A DNA stretch of 64,000 bases. It comes from Anaerolineales bacterium (GTDB taxonomy: Bacteria; Chloroflexota; Anaerolineae; Anaerolineales; Villigracilaceae). The notes under the pieces are model-generated. The model did no database searches and had not been told where the DNA came from. It saw nothing but the letters and a program-made list of their open reading frames with translations. Below are positions 51,759-59,441 of the stretch, in pieces (the first letter of the stretch is position 1; the number at the start of each line of letters is the position of its first letter). The translations under genes and the position numbers were made by a program. The stretch covers positions 45,514 to 109,513 of the forward strand of contig JASEHI010000002.1 in the NCBI GenBank assembly GCA_030018695.1. The letters are read 5' to 3'.

Positions 51759-54700
51759 ATGAAACGCTTGACGCTCCTGTTCAACCTGATCGTCATACTA
51801 TCCCTATTCCTGGCAGCCTGCGGCGCCGCGAAAGCAACTCCCGCGCCTGCCGGGGATCTGCTCTACCTGAATTTACTCTGGCACCAGCACCAACCGCTTT
51901 ATTATAAAGACACGGATGGCATCTACACCCGCCCCTGGGTGCGCGTCCACATCACCAAAGATTACTACGATATGGCCTCGGTCGTTGCCCAGTACCCCGA
52001 CGTGCATGTGACCTTCAATCTAACCCCGGTGCTAATTCGGCAACTGGATGATTTTGCCGCCGGGGCCAAAGATTTATACTGGGTGTTATCCGAGAAGCCA
52101 GCCGCCGAACTCAACGAGACCGAAAAGCGCTTCATCCTCACCCGCTTCTTCGACGCCAATTGGGATAACGTCATCGGACGCTTCCCGCGCTACCGCGAGT
52201 TGCTCAACAAGCGCGGCGGCACGGACGAGGCCGCCATTGACAGGGCGCTTGCAACCTTCTCTGAGCAGGATTTCCGCGACCTGCAGATCTGGTTTAACTT
52301 GGCCTGGTTCGACCCTGATTTTCTGGCTGTAGAACCGCTTAAGCCGCTGGTGGAGAAGAATGCCAACTTCACCGAAGAAGACAAAGCCATCATCTTCAGT
52401 GAAGTCGGCCGCATCAGCCGGGAGGTCATCCCCCTGCACAAAGCATTGCAGGAAAAGGGGCAGATCGAAGTCATCACCACGCCTTACGCCCACCCCATCT
52501 TGCCCCTCATATACGACACCAACCTGGCGCTGGTCGGCAATCCAGACGCTGAAATGCCGGAGCGCTTCTCCTATCCGAACGATGCTGTTGCCCACCTGCA
52601 GCGCAGTGTACAGATTTATACCGATCACTTCGGGCAGGCCCCGCGCGGCCTGTGGCCCGGCGAAGGGGCGGTAGCCGAAGAGATCGTCCCGATGGTCGCA
52701 AAAGCAGGTTACCAGTGGATGGCCACCGGCGAACCTGTATTGGCGCAATCGCTGGGCCTTGGCTCGTTCACGCGCGATTTCAAAGAGACCGTCCAGCAAG
52801 CCGATGCCCTCTACCGCCCCTACTATGTCCAAGGCAAGACCGGCGGCAAGGTGGCCGTCTTTTTCCGCGATTGGACGCTCTCCGATAAACTTGGCTTTAC
52901 ATACTCCGGTATGCCCGGCAAACTGGCCGCCCAGGATCTGATCACCCGGCTCGAGAACATCCGCACCCGGCTCAAGGAAGAGGGCGCTACCAGCCCTCAT
53001 GTCGTCAGCATCATCCTGGATGGCGAGAATGCCTGGGAATACTACGACAACGACGGCAAAGAATTCTTCCATGAGTTCTACCGCTTACTCTCCGAAAGCG
53101 ATACAATCAAGACCATCACCCCCTCCGAATACCTCAAACTGTTCCCCGAACAGCGCGAACTGGAAAACCTGGCCCCCGGCGCGTGGTTCAGCGCCAACTA
53201 CGATACCTGGATCGGCGAAGCCGAGGAAAAGCAGGCCTGGAATTACCTTGGCCGCGTCCGCAACGACCTTTCCAAGTATGACATGACCAAGGTGCGCGCC
53301 GCCAGCCCCGAGGCCATCGCGCTGGCGCTGGATTACATGTACCTCGCCGAAGGTTCCGACTGGTTCTGGTGGTACGGCAGCGACCAGGATTCGGGTCAGG
53401 ACGAATACTTTGACGCCGGCTTCCGCGCCTTGTTAGCCAAAGTCTACGAATCGCTCGGTGAAGTGGTGCCGTCTTTTGTCAACGTGCCAATTATTCCGAA
53501 GAAGCCAGCCGCCGCCGACCAGAACGTGAGCGGTCTCTCCTCGCCAGGCATTGACGGTCAATCCTCGCCCGGTGAGTGGGACACTGCCGCAATCTTTAGC
53601 AGCGGCGCTCAGGCGGGGAAGAGCCTGGCCTACACTTTCGACGCCAAGAACTTATACCTGCGCGTCAGCTTCACCCAGCCCCCGGCGCAGGGTACCCGCA
53701 TCGGTTTTTATTTTACCGTTCCGGGCGCGGCCAACTCCTATCCCTTCACCCGCGCCGTTTCCGCTGAAACGCCAGCCCTGCTCGGTATCGCCGCCACTCA
53801 TCTTTTTGAGTGGGATGGCAAAGACCTGAAACTTTATCCGGCCGGCAAAAACGAGTGGAGTGACGGAACGACCGTCGGGGAGGCGGTGCTCGGCACCGAT
53901 ACGCTCGAAGCCGCAATTCCATGGGAAACGCTCGGGGAACTGGAGGCGGGTGACGATCTCCGTCTGATCGCCGCCATTTTGCCGGGTGGGGACCTCCTCC
54001 CCCTCCAAGGCCCGGCGCAGATCGTCCTCCCGGACTTAGGCACGTCCACCGTTATTTTGGCAGTCTCTGACCCCCAAGGCGACGACCACGGCCCCGGCGC
54101 TTACACCTACCCGACCGATAGCGTCTTCAAAGCGCAGGTTTTCGACCTGAAGACATTCACTGTCTCCTACGACGAGAAAAACCTGATCTTCAAGTTTGCC
54201 TTCTACGGCCCGATCCCCAATCCGTGGGGCTCGCCCAACAATCTCGCCGTGCAGACATTGGACGTTTACGTAGATAAGGACCCCGGAAAAGAGAACTCTG
54301 GCGCGCGCCTGCTCCTTCCGGGCCGCAATGCCGCTCTGGCAAAAGGTTTTGGCTGGGAGTACGCCGTTTGGGCTGAGGGTTGGACGCCGCAAATCCTCGC
54401 TCCCGACGCCACGACGCTCGAACCCAAGCAAGTCACCGGCGTGAGTTTCAAGATCATCGTAGACCCCGCGGCGCAGACCGTGACCCTGCGTGTGCCACGC
54501 GCCGTCTTCGGCGCAGGCGACCCGGCAAGCTGGGCTTACGCCGCCGCCGTCTTGAGCCAGGAGGGTTTCCCTTCGACTGGCGTCTGGCGCGTGCGGGATG
54601 TAAATGCATCCAGCGAACAGTGGCGCTTCGGCGGCGGGCCGGATGACACCAACCATACGCGCATCATTGATCTGGCCTGGCCCGAAGGCGAGTTGCCGGC

Positions 54701-54800
54701 CCAAGAAAAAATGCTCTCAACTTATACCAGCAGCGCGGCGGCGCTCGGTCAACTGAAAGCGGACGACTTCCCGCAGATCCAGATGCTCGTGGCGAAATAG
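51759..54800 (+). CDS. GH57 glycoside hydrolase lipoprotein with glucodextranase-like C-terminal modules
   Basis: 1013 residues. Lipoprotein signal ('LIVILSLFLAACG', Cys21). Residues 30-520: GH57 module with 'NLLWHQHQPLYY' near the start, 'VTFNLTPVLIRQL', 'GLWPGEGAVAEEIVPMVAKAGYQWMATG' with the expected nucleophile Glu, and 'VSIILDGENAWEYYDNDG' with the acid/base Asp. After 'SDWFWWYGSDQDSGQDEYFD' come two beta-sandwich modules; the last ('DPQGDDHGPGAYTYPTDSVFKAQVFDLKTFTVSYDEKN' in parts) matches the C-terminal domain of glucodextranases and pullulanases. Probably an extracellular, membrane-anchored alpha-glucan (pullulan/amylose) hydrolase feeding the transporter. Confidence 0.92.
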   Translation: MKRLTLLFNLIVILSLFLAACGAAKATPAPAGDLLYLNLLWHQHQPLYYKDTDGIYTRPWVRVHITKDYYDMASVVAQYPDVHVTFNLTPVLIRQLDDFAAGAKDLYWVLSEKPAAELNETEKRFILTRFFDANWDNVIGRFPRYRELLNKRGGTDEAAIDRALATFSEQDFRDLQIWFNLAWFDPDFLAVEPLKPLVEKNANFTEEDKAIIFSEVGRISREVIPLHKALQEKGQIEVITTPYAHPILPLIYDTNLALVGNPDAEMPERFSYPNDAVAHLQRSVQIYTDHFGQAPRGLWPGEGAVAEEIVPMVAKAGYQWMATGEPVLAQSLGLGSFTRDFKETVQQADALYRPYYVQGKTGGKVAVFFRDWTLSDKLGFTYSGMPGKLAAQDLITRLENIRTRLKEEGATSPHVVSIILDGENAWEYYDNDGKEFFHEFYRLLSESDTIKTITPSEYLKLFPEQRELENLAPGAWFSANYDTWIGEAEEKQAWNYLGRVRNDLSKYDMTKVRAASPEAIALALDYMYLAEGSDWFWWYGSDQDSGQDEYFDAGFRALLAKVYESLGEVVPSFVNVPIIPKKPAAADQNVSGLSSPGIDGQSSPGEWDTAAIFSSGAQAGKSLAYTFDAKNLYLRVSFTQPPAQGTRIGFYFTVPGAANSYPFTRAVSAETPALLGIAATHLFEWDGKDLKLYPAGKNEWSDGTTVGEAVLGTDTLEAAIPWETLGELEAGDDLRLIAAILPGGDLLPLQGPAQIVLPDLGTSTVILAVSDPQGDDHGPGAYTYPTDSVFKAQVFDLKTFTVSYDEKNLIFKFAFYGPIPNPWGSPNNLAVQTLDVYVDKDPGKENSGARLLLPGRNAALAKGFGWEYAVWAEGWTPQILAPDATTLEPKQVTGVSFKIIVDPAAQTVTLRVPRAVFGAGDPASWAYAAAVLSQEGFPSTGVWRVRDVNASSEQWRFGGGPDDTNHTRIIDLAWPEGELPAQEKMLSTYTSSAAALGQLKADDFPQIQMLVAK

Positions 54801-54812
54801 TTATCACAATGG

Positions 54813-54838
54813 CAAGGCGCGGTTTCTATCGCGCCTTG
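54813..54838 (+). terminator. Hairpin after the GH57 gene
   Basis: CAAGGCGCG, 8-nt loop, CGCGCCTTG; perfect 9-bp stem, 12 bp after the stop. No T-run. Confidence 0.6.
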
Positions 54839-54938
54839 ACCGGTATCACTACGAGGCATTTTTTCACGTAAGGACACTGGGACGGTGTGCCGAAACAATA
54901 CCCAAATGCGGTGAGGAGTTTGCTTTGACCAGGTTTTC

Positions 54939-54967
54939 TTGCGGTAAATCCAGCTCCATGATACACT
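54939..54967 (+). promoter_or_regulatory. Sigma70-type promoter
   Basis: TTGCGG (54939-54944), 17-bp spacer, TACACT (54962-54967), about 30 bp upstream of the ATG at 54997. Confidence 0.55.
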
Positions 54968-54996
54968 GAACCGTGAACGATATGAGAGGTTGCAAA

Positions 54997-55275
54997 ATGG
55001 AACGTGAGGAACAATTCAGACGTAATCATGAACTATTCGAGATGTTCATGTTAGAGGTATTGACCAACCCGGACTTAACTGAACGCATTCACGATGATGC
55101 CTCGGTAATATTTCTTCCAGAGAACGATGCCGAGCTTCTGGCAGCCAATCTGGAACTTGCCCGTAGGAAGCAGGAGGAAAACAAAGAGGTTGTATTCGTG
55201 CGGGTGAAGCTTGTGCCTGAGGTGCGCACCGTTTTCATTCCTCGTTTGAGCATTGAACAAGCCTCTGTCGCGTGA
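54997..55275 (+). CDS. DUF5647-like small protein
   Basis: 92 residues from ATG 54997 (gagaggttgcaaa upstream); the in-frame GTG at 54973 is at the predicted transcription start. 'FRRNHELFEMFMLEVLTNPDLTERIHDDASVIFLPENDAEL', read in two blocks, matches the small DUF5647 family. Members are often found near toxin-antitoxin or in mobile regions. Less GC-rich than the flanking glycosidase genes. No catalytic motif; function unknown. Confidence 0.72.
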   Translation: MEREEQFRRNHELFEMFMLEVLTNPDLTERIHDDASVIFLPENDAELLAANLELARRKQEENKEVVFVRVKLVPEVRTVFIPRLSIEQASVA

Positions 55276-55313
55276 GGCTATAACTCGGCGCGCTCACCAT
55301 GCTCATGTTACCT

Positions 55314-55346
55314 AGCCCTAACAGGCCCCAAAGACCTGTCAGGGCT
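55314..55346. repeat. AGCCCTAACAGG / CCTGTCAGGGCT palindromic repeat
   Basis: 12-bp arms with one mismatch and a 9-nt loop. Resembles dispersed 'cctgtcagggct' palindromes; could also act as a terminator for the DUF5647 gene. Followed by 'gaccacgagaccagatgactaaatgac' words up to the GH13 start. Confidence 0.7.
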
Positions 55347-55392
55347 TATTGTTACCATAAATCATTATCCGACCACGAGACCAGATGACTAA

Positions 55393-56904
55393 ATGACTAC
55401 CCCCGAATGGGTCAAAGACGCTGTTTTCTACCAAATCTTCCCCGACCGCTTCGCCAAGAGCAAGCGCGTGCCGAAGAAGGGCCTCAACCTCGAAACCTGG
55501 GATTCGCCGCCCACCGTGTACGGCTTCAAAGGCGGCGACCTGCTGGGCGTCACAGAACATCTCGACTACCTGCACGAGCTGGGTATTACAGCCATTTACT
55601 TCAACCCGGTCTTCGCCTCGGCAGCCAATCACCGTTATCACACTTACGACTATTACAACGTTGACCCCCTCCTGGGCGGGAATGATGCCCTGCGCGAGTT
55701 GTTGGATTCAGCTCACGCGCGCGGCATCCGCGTGGTTCTGGACGGCGTCTTCAATCACGCCAGCCGCGGCTTGTGGCAGTTCCATCACACACTCGAAAAC
55801 GGCGCTGGCTCACCCTACGTGGCCTGGTTCTACTTTGACCCCAGACGGCTTTACGGCAAAAAACACTTTGGCGCTTATCCCAACCGCTGGGAGCAGTTCC
55901 TCCTGCAGATGCGCAGAGATAGTTGCGCGGCTATCGGGTACAAGGGCTGGTGGGAGCTGCCCGCGCTGCCAAAGTTCAACACCCAGACGCCAGCCGTGCG
56001 CGAGTTCATCTTCGATGTCGCCGAGCAGTGGATCAAATTCGGGATTGATGGCTGGCGGCTGGATGTCCCGGCAGAGATTGACGATGACGCCTTCTGGCAG
56101 GAGTTTCGCCGTCGCGTCAAGGCAATCAATCCCGAAGCTTACATCGTCGGCGAGATCTGGGAAGAATCCCAACGCTGGCTGCAAGGCGACCAGTTCGACG
56201 CGGTGATGAACTACCTGGTTACCATCGCATCCCTGGGCTTCTTCACCGGCAAGCATCTGGATCAGAAAGAGACGAATCGCGCTGGCGGTTATCGCAATAA
56301 AGTCCGCCCACTGAATGTGACCGAATTTGCCGAGCGCATCGAGCATATCCTCGCTCTGTATGACCCGGCCATCACCCAGGTTCAGCTCAACCTGCTCGAC
56401 AGTCACGACACGCCGCGTTTCATCACCAGCGCCAGCGGCGACTTGGCCTCCCTCAAGCTGGCAATGTTGTTCATGTTCACTTATCCCGGCGCACCGTGCA
56501 TCTATTACGGCGACGAGATTGGCATGGAAGGCCGCCACGACCCCGACTGCCGGCGGAGCTTCCCATGGAATGAATCGAAATGGGATCACGCTCTGCTGAA
56601 CTATGTAAAGCAGTGCATCGCCCTGCGCAAGGCGCATCCCGCGCTGCGCCGCGGCAGTTACCAGCCTCTCTACGCGGCCGACGGCGTCTACGCCTTCGGG
56701 CGCAAACTGGACGCGGAGAGGCTGGTCATTGCCCTCAACGCCGCCGAGGAAACCCGCACAATTGATATCGCCGTGGAATCTCTCGACCTCGCCGACGGCC
56801 CGCTGACTGCCATCTTCGGGCGCACACAAGCCAGTGTGCAGGATGGAAAAATCAATAGCCTCAGGCTCTCACCCCGCAGCGCGGTTGTATTGGAAAGAAA
56901 ATGA
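55393..56904 (+). CDS. GH13 alpha-glycosidase (cyclomaltodextrinase/neopullulanase-like)
   Basis: 503 residues, cytoplasmic. 'WVKDAVFYQIFPDRFAKSKRV' is the GH13_20/21 entry. The four GH13 blocks are present: 'VVLDGVFNHASRG', 'DGWRLDVPAEI' (nucleophile Asp), 'YIVGEIWEES' (acid/base Glu), 'LLDSHDTPRF' (transition-state Asp). No N-terminal CBM34 domain. It should split imported maltodextrins or cyclodextrins to glucose and maltose. A close paralogue is at 57264. Its stop overlaps the start of the VIT remnant. Confidence 0.94.
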   Translation: MTTPEWVKDAVFYQIFPDRFAKSKRVPKKGLNLETWDSPPTVYGFKGGDLLGVTEHLDYLHELGITAIYFNPVFASAANHRYHTYDYYNVDPLLGGNDALRELLDSAHARGIRVVLDGVFNHASRGLWQFHHTLENGAGSPYVAWFYFDPRRLYGKKHFGAYPNRWEQFLLQMRRDSCAAIGYKGWWELPALPKFNTQTPAVREFIFDVAEQWIKFGIDGWRLDVPAEIDDDAFWQEFRRRVKAINPEAYIVGEIWEESQRWLQGDQFDAVMNYLVTIASLGFFTGKHLDQKETNRAGGYRNKVRPLNVTEFAERIEHILALYDPAITQVQLNLLDSHDTPRFITSASGDLASLKLAMLFMFTYPGAPCIYYGDEIGMEGRHDPDCRRSFPWNESKWDHALLNYVKQCIALRKAHPALRRGSYQPLYAADGVYAFGRKLDAERLVIALNAAEETRTIDIAVESLDLADGPLTAIFGRTQASVQDGKINSLRLSPRSAVVLERK

Positions 56905-57089
56905 CCAAACCCAATGACATCGCCCGTTATCTTGCCAACTGGCAAAAGGAAATTGACGGCGCGGCGATCACACTGCTGACCGGTAGAAGCGTGTGGTACT
57001 CCGGCTTCCGCCAGGTCATCATCGGCCTGGCTGCAGCCGGGCTGGTATACGGGATCGGCAAACTGATCGGGATTTCGGTAGCAGGCTAA
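56901..57089 (+). pseudogene. VIT1/CCC1 transporter reduced to its first and last segments
   Basis: 62 codons. Residues 4-21 ('PNDIARYLANWQKEIDGAA') match the beginning of VIT1/CCC1-type proteins with a ferritin-like N-terminal domain. Residues 22-62 ('LLTGRSVWYSGFRQVIIGLA' and 'YGIGKLIGI') match their last helix. The roughly 200-300 residues between, including most transmembrane helices, are missing, yet the frame is kept. It starts with an ATGA overlap to GH13, as an active gene would. Either an in-frame deletion relic or a retained single-helix mini-protein. Confidence 0.75.
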
Positions 57090-57263
57090 AGGTCCGAATC
57101 GCCGCGGAAGAATCAGGGAACCGCGAAGACGTGAAGGGCGCGAAGCGTCATCAAAAATATCATCGCATTCATCGTCACTTCGCGGTAAAATTGTCCGCTT
57201 CGCAAATTTGACCACACACCTATCCGCCCACAAGACTACACGACTACGAGACCACAAGACTAC
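57090..57263. repeat. Repeat-filled gap between two GH13 genes
   Basis: 'gggaaccgcgaagacgtgaagggcgcgaagcg' (57116-57147), its partial complement 'cacttcgcggtaaa' (57176-57190), and 'ccacaagactacacgactacgagaccacaagactac' (57230-57264). The last is a 9- to 12-bp tandem word family also seen before the first GH13 gene. Confidence 0.75.
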
Positions 57264-58661
57264 ATGACCACTCCCTACTGGGTCCAAGACGCCATCTTCT
57301 ATCAAATCTTCCCCGACCGCTTCGCCAATGGCGACCCGGACAACGATCCAGCCAATGTTCAGGCATGGGGTTTGCCACCCACCATCTGGGATTTCCAGGG
57401 TGGCGATTTGCGCGGCATTATTCAACGGCTGGATTACCTGCTGGATTTAGGCATAAACGCAATTTACCTGAATCCCATTTTCCATTCAACCTCGACGCAC
57501 CACTACAACACCCGCGATTACTACATCATTGACCCGAAACTGGGCAACTTGGCCGATTTCCGCGCCCTGCTGGATGCCGCCCATCGCAACGGCATCCGCA
57601 TCCTCCTCGACGGTGTCTTCAATCATTGCGGGCGCGGCTTCTTCGCCTTTGCTGACCTTCTTGAAAATGGCGAGAATTCACCTTACAAAGATTGGTTCCA
57701 CACCAAACACTTCCCGCTGGATGCCTACACCCCGGGCGAGGCGGAGAATTACCTGGCGTGGTGGAAATTCAAATCCCTGCCCAAGTTCAACACCGCCAAC
57801 CCACGGGTGCGCAAATACATCTTCGACGTGGCGCGCTATTGGCTCGAACAGGGCGCAGATGGCTGGCGGTTGGACGTGCCAAATGAGATTGACGACGACA
57901 GCTTTTGGGAAGAATTCCGCCATGCCGTCAAATCCGTAAACCGGGACGCCTACCTGCTCGGCGAAATCTGGACCCCCGACCCGCGCTGGGCTAACGACAA
58001 GCATTTCGACGGTTTGATGAACTACCCAGTGCGGGATGCCCTCCTGCGCCTCCTCTATGCGGGGACACTGGACATGCCGCATTTCGTCGAAAAGGTCGAG
58101 GGGCTGCTGAAAACCTACCCGCGCGAGAACGTTAACGCCATGTACGTTCCGCTTGGCTCGCACGATACCGAGCGCCTGTTCACCAAAGTGGAGCGCAGCG
58201 CCGAGAAAACCAAACTGGCTTTCCTGTTCCAATTCGCCTATCCGGGCGCGCCGGCTATCTATTACGGCGATGAGATCGGCCTGGAAGGCGAGAAGGATCC
58301 CGATTGCCGCCGCGCCTTTCCCTGGGATCAAAAGGATTGGAATGTCGAATTACGTCATTGGGTCAAGACGCTGATCGCCCTGCGAAAGAAGCACCCCGCG
58401 CTGCGCCGCGGCGATTTTCAGCGCCTGTTCATGGACGACAGTAATGGACGCTACGTTTTCGCACGCACGCTGGGCGAGGATAAGATCGTCGTTGCCCTCA
58501 ACGCCGGGCCTCACGTCCAGAAGGTTGATGTGCCGACAACCTCATTGGGCTGGCAGGATGGACATTCCCTGCGCGGGCTGCTGGATAACCAGAAATATAC
58601 CGTTGCTGGCGGCCATCTCTCGCTCAACCTCCAACCGTGGAGCGGGACATGGGTGGGGTGA
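57264..58661 (+). CDS. GH13 alpha-glycosidase (second copy, neopullulanase/maltogenic type)
   Basis: 465 residues. Same architecture as the 55393 protein and about half identical by eye: 'WVQDAIFYQIFPDRFANGDPDND', 'ILLDGVFNHCGRG', 'DGWRLDVPNEIDDDSF', 'LLGEIWTPDP', 'PLGSHDTERL' and 'FPWDQKDW'. All three catalytic acids are kept. Local paralogue with a different active-site loop ('PNEID' versus 'PAEID'), so substrate length preference may differ. Confidence 0.94.
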   Translation: MTTPYWVQDAIFYQIFPDRFANGDPDNDPANVQAWGLPPTIWDFQGGDLRGIIQRLDYLLDLGINAIYLNPIFHSTSTHHYNTRDYYIIDPKLGNLADFRALLDAAHRNGIRILLDGVFNHCGRGFFAFADLLENGENSPYKDWFHTKHFPLDAYTPGEAENYLAWWKFKSLPKFNTANPRVRKYIFDVARYWLEQGADGWRLDVPNEIDDDSFWEEFRHAVKSVNRDAYLLGEIWTPDPRWANDKHFDGLMNYPVRDALLRLLYAGTLDMPHFVEKVEGLLKTYPRENVNAMYVPLGSHDTERLFTKVERSAEKTKLAFLFQFAYPGAPAIYYGDEIGLEGEKDPDCRRAFPWDQKDWNVELRHWVKTLIALRKKHPALRRGDFQRLFMDDSNGRYVFARTLGEDKIVVALNAGPHVQKVDVPTTSLGWQDGHSLRGLLDNQKYTVAGGHLSLNLQPWSGTWVG

Positions 58662-58781
58662 ACGACAGTTGACTAATATTTCCCCCACTGAAAAACCGCT
58701 TGCCTTATCGAGAAATTGGATGTATAGTGATTACAGTAAAAGATTAGTCGCAATAGCAATAAAGCCGAGGATGGTTATCGT

Positions 58782-58994
58782 ATGGATATTCTTGACTCTT
58801 TAAGGATAGACCGATCTGCGTTCAAAGTCACGTCACTCTTCGACGAATCAGACGAGAGGGATTATTGGCTTGCCAAGACTCCATACGAACGTCTGGAAGC
58901 AGTAGAAATAATGCGGCAAATCATCTATGGCTACGATCCGTCTTCCACCCGACTTCAAAGACTTCTTGCAGTTACTCAACTCACATCAGGTTGA
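58782..58994 (+). CDS. Small partner protein of a nucleotidyltransferase (AbiEi-like position), hypothetical
   Basis: 70 residues: 'LRIDRSAFKVTSLFDESDERDYWLAKTPYERLEAVEIMRQIIYGY' in two blocks. The pattern is common as the short gene before DUF6036/AbiEii-type nucleotidyltransferases in bacterial genomes (recollection). It overlaps the next gene by 68 bp in another frame. AT-richer than the flanks. Probably one half of a small toxin-antitoxin-like module whose second half is decayed. Confidence 0.72.
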   Translation: MDILDSLRIDRSAFKVTSLFDESDERDYWLAKTPYERLEAVEIMRQIIYGYDPSSTRLQRLLAVTQLTSG

Positions 58995-59160
58995 GTATCT
59001 GCTCATCGGCGGTTACGCGGTAGGCTATCACGGCTATCCTCGCGCAACTGGCGATATGGATATATGGATTGCCCTTCATCCGCAAAACGCAGAGAAGGTG
59101 GTCACTAAGAATCCCAGCGGCAGGCTCAAGGACTTAACTGACGTGGAGCATTTACCATAG
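58927..59160 (+). pseudogene. DUF6036/AbiEii-like nucleotidyltransferase with internal deletion
   Basis: 77 codons. 'LLNSHQVEYLLIGGYAVGYHGY' and 'PRATGDMDIWI' give the intact GG/DxD nucleotidyltransferase core. Right after 'HPQNAEKVV' comes 'TKNPSGRLKDLTDVEHLP', which is the usual C-terminal end of the family. About 80 residues in between are gone and the frame is intact. Second example in this window of a gene reduced to its two ends. Confidence 0.82.
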
Positions 59161-59200
59161 ATAACTAATGAACATCCAAACTTACGAGAAAGGAAACGAC

Positions 59201-59415
59201 ATGAACCCTCTCAAACCCACCACACTCATCACCATCGCCTTTGCCATTCTCTCCCTCTTCGTCCTCCTCTTGAGCCACCTGGCGCTCACCGACATCGCCC
59301 ACGGCGAGCCTGACGTCTCCGGGGATGGTTGACGCTGCGCCTAGCCGCGCTGGTGATCTTGGCGTTCATCGTCTCCACGCTGGTCACACTGCGGCGGGTG
59401 ATCAAGTCAGCGTAA
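59201..59415 (+). pseudogene. Small two-helix membrane protein, frameshifted
   Basis: ATG 59201 follows a good site (gagaaaggaaacgac). 43 codons ('FAILSLFVLLLSHLALTDIAHGEPDVS') lead to TGA 59330-59332. One base back, the other frame continues at once with 'LTLRLAALVILAFIVSTLVT' and 'LRRVIKSA' to TAA 59413-59415. Together they form one two-helix protein of about 71 residues. A one-base loss near 59321-59330 (a ggggatgg run) explains it. Function unknown. Confidence 0.75.
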
Positions 59416-59441
59416 CGGGAATTGAGATAAGAAAATTTGAG

